From NCBI GenBank assembly GCA_900556705.1, contig USPT01000054.1, positions 1 through 6,523 of the forward strand: 6,523 nucleotides of DNA, written 5' to 3'. Under the pieces are notes generated by a model that searched no databases, was not told where the DNA came from, and was given only the letters and a program-made list of their open reading frames with translations. Position numbers and translations under genes: made by a program. Positions 1 through 5,385 of this stretch are shown piece after piece; position 1 is the stretch's first letter; each line of letters opens with the position of its first letter. Source of the stretch: an uncultured Collinsella sp. (GTDB lineage Bacteria > Actinomycetota > Coriobacteriia > Coriobacteriales > Coriobacteriaceae).

Positions 1-44
1 AAGAACGGTTGATGCTTTTCGAGCATCTTTACGATGGCGTCCAT
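1..44 (-). CDS. N-terminus of a second PTS EIIC transporter (partial)
   Basis: Only the first 14 codons are in the window; the gene continues leftward. The minus strand reads MDAIVKMLEKHQPF, preceded by AGGAG (53-49) four bases before the ATG. Nine of these 14 residues match the start of the LacE protein encoded at 1665-3425 (MESIVKFLEKGQPY), and the conservative changes D/E, A/S and F/Y fit too. It is therefore probably a paralogous lactose/cellobiose-family EIIC or EIICB, an inner-membrane sugar transporter of the phosphotransferase system. It is divergent from the LacI repressor at 320-1330, which probably controls it through the palindrome at 146-169. Substrate and full domain content cannot be seen. 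The call rests on a short peptide, but start codon, RBS and homology agree. Confidence 0.72.
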   Translation of the reverse strand, partial: MDAIVKMLEKHQPF

Positions 45-121
45 AGAGCTCCTTTGCTACTTGATGCGCGATGCATGTGGATGGAACTGGTCGTCGATGG
101 ATGGTCAGGACTGCCCGGAAA

Positions 122-140
122 CCTTCCTGCTTAAGGAAGG
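122..140 (-). other. Small hairpin in the leader of the left PTS gene
   Basis: A perfect 7-bp inverted repeat, CCTTCCT and AGGAAGG, encloses a 5-nt loop. It lies between the palindromic operator (146-169) and the left PTS start codon, about 80 bases upstream of that start. It could form in the 5' leader of that transcript. There is no U-tract after it, so it is not a standard terminator. Its role is unknown. Confidence 0.35.
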
Positions 141-145
141 CATTG

Positions 146-169
146 CGAAATGACAACGTTGTCATTTCG
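146..169. promoter_or_regulatory. Perfect 24-bp palindromic LacI-type operator
   Basis: The half CGAAATGACAAC is followed by its exact reverse complement, centred on the CG at 157-158. The inner 14 bp, TGACAACGTTGTCA, has the central CpG and TG...CA ends typical of LacI-family operators. It also fits the general CcpA cre consensus TGWNANCGNTNWCA, so catabolite control by a CcpA-like protein is an alternative. The site sits between the divergent left PTS gene and the LacI gene at 320. The local repressor is the likeliest ligand, by proximity. Confidence 0.75.
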
Positions 170-171
170 TT

Positions 172-190
172 AATGACAACGTAAGACATT
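172..190. promoter_or_regulatory. Second, degenerate operator half-site
   Basis: AATGACAACGT repeats the left half and centre of the 146-169 palindrome; the right half (AAGACATT) is degenerate. Its central CG lies 23 bp from that of the first site, about two helical turns, so two repressor dimers could sit side by side. This is inferred from sequence similarity only. Confidence 0.45.
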
Positions 191-250
191 TCTGGAAGAG
201 CAACAAGGATTTACGGGTGAACGGTCGATATTGTCCGATAAACGGCTGAT

Positions 251-277
251 TTGTCAGTCGGGCAGGTAGTGTATGCT
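251..277 (+). promoter_or_regulatory. Possible promoter of the first LacI gene
   Basis: TTGTCA (251-256) matches a -35 box in five of six positions. TATGCT (272-277) is a partial -10 box, but the 15-bp spacing is short. If it is used, transcription would start near 284, which gives a leader of about 36 nt before the GTG at 320 and rules out a TTG start at 251. Weak evidence. Confidence 0.3.
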
Positions 278-319
278 AGAACGCAAAAAACAAGCGATGC
301 AAAACCGACTGGAGAAGTA

Positions 320-1330
320 GTGGCAACGATGGACAAGAAAAATGTCTCGATGAACGACGTGGCGATTGCCGCGGGCGTTTCTCTCAAGACGGTTTCGCGT
401 GTGATCAACGAGCCCGATAGCGTGCGAGAGTCGACACGCGATAGGGTCCATGCTGCCATGGAAGCGCTTGGGTTCCGGGCGAACTTTGCCGCGCGTTCAC
501 TCAAGTTGGGCCGTTACGGGTGCATCGGCGTGGTGCTGTTCCACTTGTCGGGCGGCAACGTGGACATGATTGACGGTATCGCCGATGCCGCCGCAGAGCG
601 AGGCTTTGCGCTCACGATGATTAAGAAGCGCGCGGGGGAGAAGATGACCCTTGCCGAAGCGGCGCGCAGGATGTCGCAGCTGCCTGTTGATGGCATGATC
701 TTCAACCTGCGTCAGATGGTCGATGACTTTGATACCTTTGAGGCACCGAAGGACCTCAAGACGGTGATTATCACGCCGATGGAGCATCCTGCCTGCTCTA
801 CCGTTAGTGACGATCAAGAGGGTGGCGCGCGCATGGCGTGCGAGTACTTCTTGAATCGCGGACACAAGAATGTGTACTTCGTCTCTGGTAAGAAAGAGGC
901 GCTGTCGAGCCAGTGTCGCATGAAAGGTTGGCGTGCGGCACTCGAGGCGCGTGGCATTGAGCCGCCCGAGCCTCTGCAAGGCGATTGGAATGCGGATAGT
1001 GGCTATGCTGCGGGCCTTGTGCTTGCCGATAAACCCGATTGCACGGCGGTCCTCGCGGCTAACGACTGCATGGCAAACGGCGTGATGATGGCTTTACGTG
1101 ACAAAGGGCTCAGTGTGCCCGACGACGTGTCCGTGATCGGCTTCGACGATGAGCTCTACAAGACGATTCCCAACTCGATTCTGACGTCGGTGAAGTTTCG
1201 CCACCGCGAGCTGGGCGTCCGTGCGCTCAACGAGGTCGTCGCGGGCCTAGAAGCCCCGAGCTCCAGAAGCCGCACGCTTGTGTCGGGCGTGTTGGTCGAG
1301 CGTTCCAGCGTAAAGGACCTGCGGGCGTAG
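320..1330 (+). CDS. LacI-family transcriptional repressor (first paralog)
   Basis: A cytoplasmic, sugar-responsive DNA-binding protein of 336 residues, normal for the LacI/GalR family. Residues 10-30 form the N-terminal helix-turn-helix (SMNDVAIAAGVSLKTVSRVIN). A hinge region (RANFAARSLK) follows, then a periplasmic-binding-protein-like effector domain from about residue 63 to the C-terminus, including ADKPDCTAVLAAND and the family hallmark VPDDVSVIGFDDE. The GTG at 320 is preferred because GGAG (311-314) lies five bases upstream. The ATG at 329 is 14 bases from it, and a TTG at 251 would lie in the putative promoter. The second repressor in the window has the same GTG-two codons-ATG arrangement. 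The gene is divergent from a PTS transporter at 1-44, its probable target through the palindrome at 146-169. The effector is unknown; a phosphorylated or free beta-galactoside or beta-glucoside is a guess. Confidence 0.93.
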   Translation: MATMDKKNVSMNDVAIAAGVSLKTVSRVINEPDSVRESTRDRVHAAMEALGFRANFAARSLKLGRYGCIGVVLFHLSGGNVDMIDGIADAAAERGFALTMIKKRAGEKMTLAEAARRMSQLPVDGMIFNLRQMVDDFDTFEAPKDLKTVIITPMEHPACSTVSDDQEGGARMACEYFLNRGHKNVYFVSGKKEALSSQCRMKGWRAALEARGIEPPEPLQGDWNADSGYAAGLVLADKPDCTAVLAANDCMANGVMMALRDKGLSVPDDVSVIGFDDELYKTIPNSILTSVKFRHRELGVRALNEVVAGLEAPSSRSRTLVSGVLVERSSVKDLRA

Positions 1331-1340
1331 ACGTGCTCGG

Positions 1341-1411
1341 CCTGTTCGTCTAAATCTGTAATAGGTAGGGCCGAAAATCTCAGCTAGATGTTACAGATTT
1401 AGACAATTCGG
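1341..1411. repeat. 70-bp inverted-repeat element, copy 1 (A subtype)
   Basis: This copy starts 10 bp after the first LacI stop codon. Its arms, GTCTAAATCTGTAA (1348-1361) and TTACAGATTTAGAC (1391-1404), are a perfect 14-bp inverted repeat around a core that contains GGCCGAAAATCTCAGC. It is 71 bp long, followed by an 11-bp spacer and copy 2. It resembles copy 3 most closely. No coding potential or canonical terminator U-tract is seen. Confidence 0.85.
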
Positions 1412-1422
1412 TCCAGCTTATT

Positions 1423-1492
1423 CCGTTTGTCTCGATCTGTAACAACTAGACGGTCAAAAGTGGTCTACATGTTACAAATCGAGATTGTTCGG
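1423..1492. repeat. 70-bp inverted-repeat element, copy 2 (B subtype)
   Basis: The arms at 1430-1444 and 1470-1484 pair at 14 of 15 positions. Where copy 1 has AA paired with TT, this copy has CG paired with CG, a double compensatory change. The core holds a second, inner inverted repeat, TAGAC...GTCTA, around GGTCAAAAGTG. It matches copy 4 (6432-6501) at 60 of 70 positions without gaps, although that copy lies about 5 kb away. Confidence 0.85.
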
Positions 1493-1502
1493 CCCGGGCC
1501 GC

Positions 1503-1572
1503 CCGTTCGTCTAAATCTGTAACAGCTTGGACCGAAAAACTCGGCTAGATGTTACAGATTGAGATGAACAGG
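1503..1572. repeat. 70-bp inverted-repeat element, copy 3 (A subtype)
   Basis: The arms TCTAAATCTGTAAC (1510-1523) and GTTACAGATTGAGA (1551-1564) pair at 13 of 14 positions. The core has an inner hairpin, CCGA-AAAAC-TCGG. The outer right end, GAACAGG, is the exact complement of the CCTGTTC that opens copy 1, so the three-copy array as a whole also has inverted ends. A 10-bp GC-rich spacer separates it from copy 2. Confidence 0.85.
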
Positions 1573-1593
1573 AGGACGGGTGCGGTCTAAACA

Positions 1594-1632
1594 AAATGGC
1601 CCGCGCATCACACATCGATGCACGGGCCATTT
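1594..1632 (-). terminator. Intrinsic terminator, probably bidirectional
   Basis: A perfect 10-bp stem, AAATGGCCCG and CGGGCCATTT, is extended by four more pairs (GCAT/ATGC) after one mismatch, with a 9-nt loop. It lies 32 bp beyond the lacE stop. On the minus strand the stem ends in TTTTGTTTA, a moderate U-tract. On the plus strand it is followed by TTTATTG, so it may also stop transcription coming from the first LacI gene. Confidence 0.85.
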
Positions 1633-1664
1633 ATTGTCTGCGAGCGGCAGGTGGTGTCAGCGTC

Positions 1665-3425
1665 TTATGCCTCGAGGTTTTCCTCGATCCAGGCGACGGC
1701 ACCCTTGGGATCCTTAGTGAGGTCGATGTACTGTTTGCCCTTGGGCGACAGCAGCGTGATGCCCAGGCGGTCGGTGTCGGCCTTCATCTCGTTGTAATAG
1801 GTGCGAACCTGCGGAGCCAGGACGATGACGTTGTACTGGTCCATGATGGCGTAGTGGCTGCCGTAGGCACCGGCGTTGGCGGTAATGTCGATGCCCAGCT
1901 CGTCGGCGCCTTCCTTAAGCGCGTTGGCGAGCAGTGCAGAGGTGCCGGCGCCAGCGCACAGAACCAGAACCCTCAGATCCTTGCCCTTAAGGGCGGACGG
2001 AGCTGCGGAGGCCTCGGTGGCAGAAGCGGTCTCGACAACAGGAGCCTCAACGGCGGGGGCGGCAGCGGTCTTGACGGCCTTGGTCTCCTCGGCCTCTTCT
2101 TTGGCCAGGGTCTCGGCCTCCTGCTTGCACAGGACGTTGTCGTAGGCCTTGCAGAACGGGTAGTAGATCAAGAAGTCAACGACCAGCAGGACGACAACCA
2201 GGACCAGAGAGATCGGCTGGAAGTTGGTGTCGATGAAGGTGCCGATCGGTCCGGGGAGTGCCCACGGCATGGCATAGATAAAGCCGTTCATGCCCAAAAA
2301 GTCGATGAAGAACTTACCAATGAGGACGTTGGCCACGGGGGCAAACAGGAACGGGATCAGGAAGTACGGGTTGAGGATGATGGGCGCGGCGAACAGCAGC
2401 GGCTCGTTGACGGCGAACATCACGGGTACGACAGAGGCTTTGCCGACGGCCTTGAGCTGCTTGGAGCGCATAAAGAGCAGGAAGATGATCGGGACAATGA
2501 ACGTGGCGCCGGTGCCGCCGAGTTCGCCGATGTAGTTACCGAAGTTCTCGGTCAGGGCGAGGGCGGGGTGACCGCCGGCCTGCAGCGTGGCGAGGTTGGT
2601 GGTGATGTTGCCAAACAGCGCGGCGTTGAGGGCAGGCTTAACGACCGAGGGGCCGTGGATGCCCATGAACCAGAACAGCGGGATCATGAACCAGATGAGG
2701 GCGAGGCCGGCGTAGGAATCGGCAGCGGCGAACAGCGGGCTCACCAGCGTGGAGATGACGTTGGCAAACGGGACGGCCAAGCAGGTGCGGCAGATAACGT
2801 CGATGACGGCGACAAACAGGATGGAGAAGCTGAAGGCGAAGATGTCGCGGAAGTTCTGGGCGATGGCGCCGGGGACTTCTTTGGGCAGCTTGATGGTGAT
2901 GTCTCGCTTAATGCAGAAGGCATAGATGTTGACCGTGGCAAATGCGGCGACAAAGGAGCTCAGTAGGCCCTTGGTGCCCATGTTGTCGGTAAAGAACACC
3001 GAGACATCGGCGCCGTCGATCTTGGCACTCGTCTGGGTAACGGCCAAGATGAGCATAGCGCACATGGCGGCGACCATGGTGCTCGTGGCGTTGATGGCCT
3101 TGCCGGCAGGCATGCGGCGGTTCTTGGAGCCGGTCAGCGCGCTTGCGGTGGTGCCGGCGACCATGATGCCCACGACGCCCATCGTGAAGTTGTAAACCTT
3201 GTTGCAGAAGTTCACGACGTCGACGTTCCACCAGTCGGGCAGCGTAAAGCCGCCGACCGTGGCGACAACGCCCGGCAGGGTCGAAATAAGCAGGAAGACA
3301 GAAGAAGACAGGATGATGGGCATTGCTGCCAAAAAGCCGTCTTTAATGGCCTGAAGGTAGATGTTCTTAGAGACCTTGTCGAAGTACGGCTGACCTTTCT
3401 CCAAGAACTTAACGATCGATTCCAT
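1665..3425 (-). CDS. lacE: Lactose/cellobiose-family PTS permease, fused EIICB
   Basis: A 586-residue membrane protein that imports a beta-galactoside or related disaccharide and phosphorylates it at C6. Residues 1 to about 435 form the EIIC channel, with several hydrophobic segments, GIHGPS at 255-260 (His257) and NEP at 340-342 (Glu341). These match the sugar-binding His and Glu known in the ChbC structure. Residues about 436-482 are a charged, then Ala/Pro/Glu-rich linker. The C-terminal EIIB domain begins near 484 and has the phosphorylation-site cysteine Cys490 in VLCAGAGTSA. Order and length match LacE of Firmicutes (about 570 residues). AGAGGAG lies eight bases before the ATG. It is downstream of lacG in the same direction, with a 176-bp gap. 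No EIIA (LacF) partner is present in the window. Cellobiose or another beta-glucoside is possible, but the LacG-like neighbour favours lactose. Confidence 0.9.
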   Translation of the reverse strand: MESIVKFLEKGQPYFDKVSKNIYLQAIKDGFLAAMPIILSSSVFLLISTLPGVVATVGGFTLPDWWNVDVVNFCNKVYNFTMGVVGIMVAGTTASALTGSKNRRMPAGKAINATSTMVAAMCAMLILAVTQTSAKIDGADVSVFFTDNMGTKGLLSSFVAAFATVNIYAFCIKRDITIKLPKEVPGAIAQNFRDIFAFSFSILFVAVIDVICRTCLAVPFANVISTLVSPLFAAADSYAGLALIWFMIPLFWFMGIHGPSVVKPALNAALFGNITTNLATLQAGGHPALALTENFGNYIGELGGTGATFIVPIIFLLFMRSKQLKAVGKASVVPVMFAVNEPLLFAAPIILNPYFLIPFLFAPVANVLIGKFFIDFLGMNGFIYAMPWALPGPIGTFIDTNFQPISLVLVVVLLVVDFLIYYPFCKAYDNVLCKQEAETLAKEEAEETKAVKTAAAPAVEAPVVETASATEASAAPSALKGKDLRVLVLCAGAGTSALLANALKEGADELGIDITANAGAYGSHYAIMDQYNVIVLAPQVRTYYNEMKADTDRLGITLLSPKGKQYIDLTKDPKGAVAWIEENLEA

Positions 3426-3533
3426 AGTTCACGCTCCTCTTTGCATGAAATCTTAATGGCATGGACGTTGAAAACCTATATGGTCTCCCGCTTGCTAAAA
3501 GCCCGGGTGCAGGCGGGGTCGGTCCCAGGGGGA

Positions 3534-3580
3534 GAGAGGGGAGCGGCTGGGTTTGTATCGCATAGGGCCGCTCCCCTCTC
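3534..3580 (-). other. Strong intercistronic hairpin between lacG and lacE
   Basis: A perfect 14-bp GC-rich inverted repeat, GAGAGGGGAGCGGC and GCCGCTCCCCTCTC, has a 19-nt loop. It begins 21 nt after the lacG stop. The minus-strand continuation is C-rich with no U-tract, so it is not a classical terminator. A role in mRNA stability, processing or partial termination between lacG and lacE is plausible. A smaller hairpin, CCCC-GAGA-GGGG (3584-3573 on the minus strand), overlaps its 5' arm and cannot form at the same time. The rest of the 176-bp gap holds only the lacE ribosome binding site and no convincing promoter. Confidence 0.7.
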
Positions 3581-3601
3581 GGGGGAAAGCGAGGCGATGC
3601 G

Positions 3602-5044
3602 CTACTGCGCGTCCGCCATAGTGTCGGCGAGCTCCTTGTACCAGAGTGCCGACTGCTTGATGTAGCGTTTTTGCGTGTCGAAGTCGATGTAGAACAGGCC
3701 GTAGCGCTTGTTATAGCCGTTGGCCCACGAGAACTGGTCCTGCAGGCTCCAGATAAAGTAGCCCTGGACGTCGACGCCCTCGGCGCGCGCCCGGAGCACC
3801 TTCTCCATGTGCTGGTCGACAAAGTCGATGCGCTCGGGATCGGCGACGATGCCGTTTGCGTCGGGCTCGGGGTCCTTGTGGCCCAGGCCGTTTTCGGTGA
3901 TATAGATGACGGGGAGGTTGGGATAGGTGGCGCTGATGTGCTTGAGCGTGTCGTAGAGGCCTTGCGGGTAGATGAGCCAATCCCAGTCGGTGGTGGGGAT
4001 ACCCGGCATATCGACCTGCTGCCCGACGCCCTTAAACTTAAAGCACGAGGTGCCCTTGTCTCCGGTGCCGTTAAAGCTGTTGGTGGACTCGCCATCGTAG
4101 GCGGCGATAAACGCCGACTGATAGTAGTTGAGGCCGAACATATCGTTGCGGGGCGCCGCCTTGGCGAGCTCCTCCATGTCGCTGTCCTCAACCGTAAGCG
4201 TGGCGTTGTTGGCACGCAGAATCTCGTTGATGAGTGAGAGGGTGCGCGCGGAGTAGTGACCCAGGAAGGCGCCGTCCATGATGAAGTCGGTGTAGAAGGC
4301 GTTGTACAGGTCGGCGGCGTGCTGGTCGGCGGGCGAGTCTGTGGCAGGATATGCCGGCGTCAGGACGTTGACCATGCCAATGCGTCCGCCCAGGTGCTCG
4401 GTCTCGTCAAGATCCTTATACAGGTTGACGGCGCGGGCGTGGGCAACGAGCTCGTTGTGCTGGCTCTGGATGCCGCTCGTCACATCAAAGTGATGGTTGG
4501 GCGGGAAGTTGCCTTGGATGTATTGGGAGTGCGAGAGGCTGATGAGCTCGTTGATGGTGAACCAATTCTTGACCTCGCGGAACTCGCGGAAGCAGAACTC
4601 GGCATAGCGCACATAGGCGTCGACGGTCTTGCGGTTGAGCCAGTCGCCCTGGTTGAACAGGGCGGCGGGGGAGTCAAAGTGATGCAGGGACACATAGGGC
4701 TCGACGCCATACTTTTTGCAGCAGGCGAACAGCTCGTGGTAGTGCTTAACGCCCTCGGCGAGGGGCTCGGCATCGTCGCCGTTGGGGAAGATGCGGGTCC
4801 AGGCGATGGACACACGGATGGCGTTGAGTCCATGCTCGGCAGAAAGGCGGATATCCTCCTCGTAGCGGTTGTAGAAATCACTGGCCGGGTCGGGCAAAAA
4901 GCGACCCTGGGCGACAAGGTAATCGTCCCACATGGTCTTACCCTTGCCTGCCACCTTCGTGGAACCTTCCGTTTGGTACGCGGCGGTTGCGGCGCCCCAA
5001 ACAAAGCCCTTCGGCAGCTGCTGTACGCGGTTTAGCAAAGACAT
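3602..5044 (-). CDS. lacG: 6-phospho-beta-galactosidase, GH1 family
   Basis: A cytoplasmic glycoside hydrolase that would split the 6-phosphate disaccharide delivered by the PTS, for lactose giving galactose-6-phosphate and glucose. The 480 residues cover a full GH1 barrel (LacG is about 470). Visible features are the N-terminal FVWGAATAAYQTEG, the acid/base Glu166 in TINEL, the nucleophile Glu384 in ITENGLG, and the phosphate-binding trio Ser439, Lys446 and Tyr448 in SWANGYNKRYGLFY. The Trp after that Ser is characteristic of 6-phospho-beta-galactosidases. NGTGDKG and TDWDWLIYPQGLYD also look like LacG of Staphylococcus and Lactococcus. Residue numbers use the ATG at 5044, chosen because AGGG (5057-5054) is nine bases away; the ATG at 5050 is only three away and would add two residues. 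It is the first gene of a lacG-lacE operon divergent from a LacI repressor. 6-Phospho-beta-glucosidase or dual activity remains possible. Confidence 0.9.
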   Translation of the reverse strand: MSLLNRVQQLPKGFVWGAATAAYQTEGSTKVAGKGKTMWDDYLVAQGRFLPDPASDFYNRYEEDIRLSAEHGLNAIRVSIAWTRIFPNGDDAEPLAEGVKHYHELFACCKKYGVEPYVSLHHFDSPAALFNQGDWLNRKTVDAYVRYAEFCFREFREVKNWFTINELISLSHSQYIQGNFPPNHHFDVTSGIQSQHNELVAHARAVNLYKDLDETEHLGGRIGMVNVLTPAYPATDSPADQHAADLYNAFYTDFIMDGAFLGHYSARTLSLINEILRANNATLTVEDSDMEELAKAAPRNDMFGLNYYQSAFIAAYDGESTNSFNGTGDKGTSCFKFKGVGQQVDMPGIPTTDWDWLIYPQGLYDTLKHISATYPNLPVIYITENGLGHKDPEPDANGIVADPERIDFVDQHMEKVLRARAEGVDVQGYFIWSLQDQFSWANGYNKRYGLFYIDFDTQKRYIKQSALWYKELADTMADAQ

Positions 5045-5164
5045 ATGCATACACCCTCTCGTCTCGCTGTTCGATATTGTGCGTTTGCGCTCAGGAGGCT
5101 CCCTGGTTAGCGTTCAGCGGTGAAAAAGCCCGATAAACACTATCTTAAAATGATTAGAACCAAA

Positions 5165-5180
5165 ATGAGCACGTGAACAT
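5165..5180. promoter_or_regulatory. Operator copy 1 upstream of lacG
   Basis: ATGAGCACGTGAACAT has a central CG and TG...CA ends, as in LacI-family operators, with an imperfect dyad. It is one of three related copies in this divergent region and lies about 120 bp upstream of the lacG start, where it could block the lacG promoter. A minus-strand TCTAAT (5158-5153) next to it could be that promoter's -10 box, but no good -35 box goes with it. Confidence 0.65.
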
Positions 5181-5186
5181 TTGACA

Positions 5187-5202
5187 ATGAGCACGTTAAC
5201 AT
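5187..5202. promoter_or_regulatory. Operator copy 2 upstream of lacG
   Basis: ATGAGCACGTTAACAT differs from copy 1 at one base. Centres are 22 bp apart, about two helical turns, so two dimers would lie on the same DNA face. The pairing resembles the two-site arrangement at 146-190 in the other control region. Confidence 0.65.
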
Positions 5203-5277
5203 CCGGCTGGGATGTATAGAAACAAAACAACTTCAAACAGCCGCGAACGGTTGTATTTGTTCGGTAAGCGGTTTTGA

Positions 5278-5307
5278 TTGACAGAAGTTTTCATGTTGTG
5301 GTATATG
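5278..5307 (+). promoter_or_regulatory. Promoter of the second LacI gene
   Basis: A consensus -35 box TTGACA (5278-5283) is followed after 18 bp by TATATG (5302-5307), with a TGn extended -10 at 5299-5301. Transcription would start near 5314, just before the operator copy at 5319-5334. Confidence 0.62.
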
Positions 5308-5318
5308 GCTCGGGTATC

Positions 5319-5334
5319 ATGAGCACGTTATCGA
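5319..5334. promoter_or_regulatory. Operator copy 3, autoregulatory site of the second LacI gene
   Basis: ATGAGCACGTTATCGA shares its first 12 bases with operator copy 2. It begins about five bases after the predicted start of transcription of the second LacI gene, a position expected to block that gene's own transcription. Its centre is 132 bp from copy 2 and 154 bp from copy 1. Confidence 0.6.
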
Positions 5335-5385
5335 TGTATGTACGATGCGCCATGGGCGCGGGGAATAGTTGGGAAGCAGGTTAGC

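Noticed and set aside
251..319. TTG start at 251 for the first LacI gene
   Set aside because: The added 23 residues are not LacI-like, have no RBS, and overlap the putative promoter. GTG 320 has a well-spaced GGAG.
1341..1572. CRISPR array
   Set aside because: Repeats are 70 bp and divergent, spacers are only 10-11 bp, and no cas genes are present.
1341..1572. Integron attC-like sites
   Set aside because: The arms end in GTTACAG rather than the GTTRRRY core, and no integrase or gene cassettes are seen.
1596..2966. Long plus-strand reading frame (456 codons) opposite lacE
   Set aside because: It lies antisense to a clear EIICB gene, is Gly/Asp/Gln-rich with no recognisable domain, and is the usual by-product of GC-rich codons.
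3461..3475. Possible operator (ACGTTGAAAA) upstream of lacE
   Set aside because: Only a short central match to the other operators, with no dyad.
3409..4215. Minus-strand Ser/Thr/Pro/Arg-rich frame over lacG and the lacG-lacE gap
   Set aside because: It is an out-of-frame reading of lacG with skewed composition and no family resemblance.
4256..5035. Plus-strand reading frame (259 codons) opposite lacG
   Set aside because: It is antisense to the catalytic GH1 gene, has no domain signature and has no convincing RBS. The frame at 3671-4237 is rejected for the same reasons.
5181..5186. Plus-strand TTGACA between operator copies 1 and 2 as a promoter
   Set aside because: No -10 box lies at a suitable distance downstream; the nearest, TATAGA, is 28 bp away.
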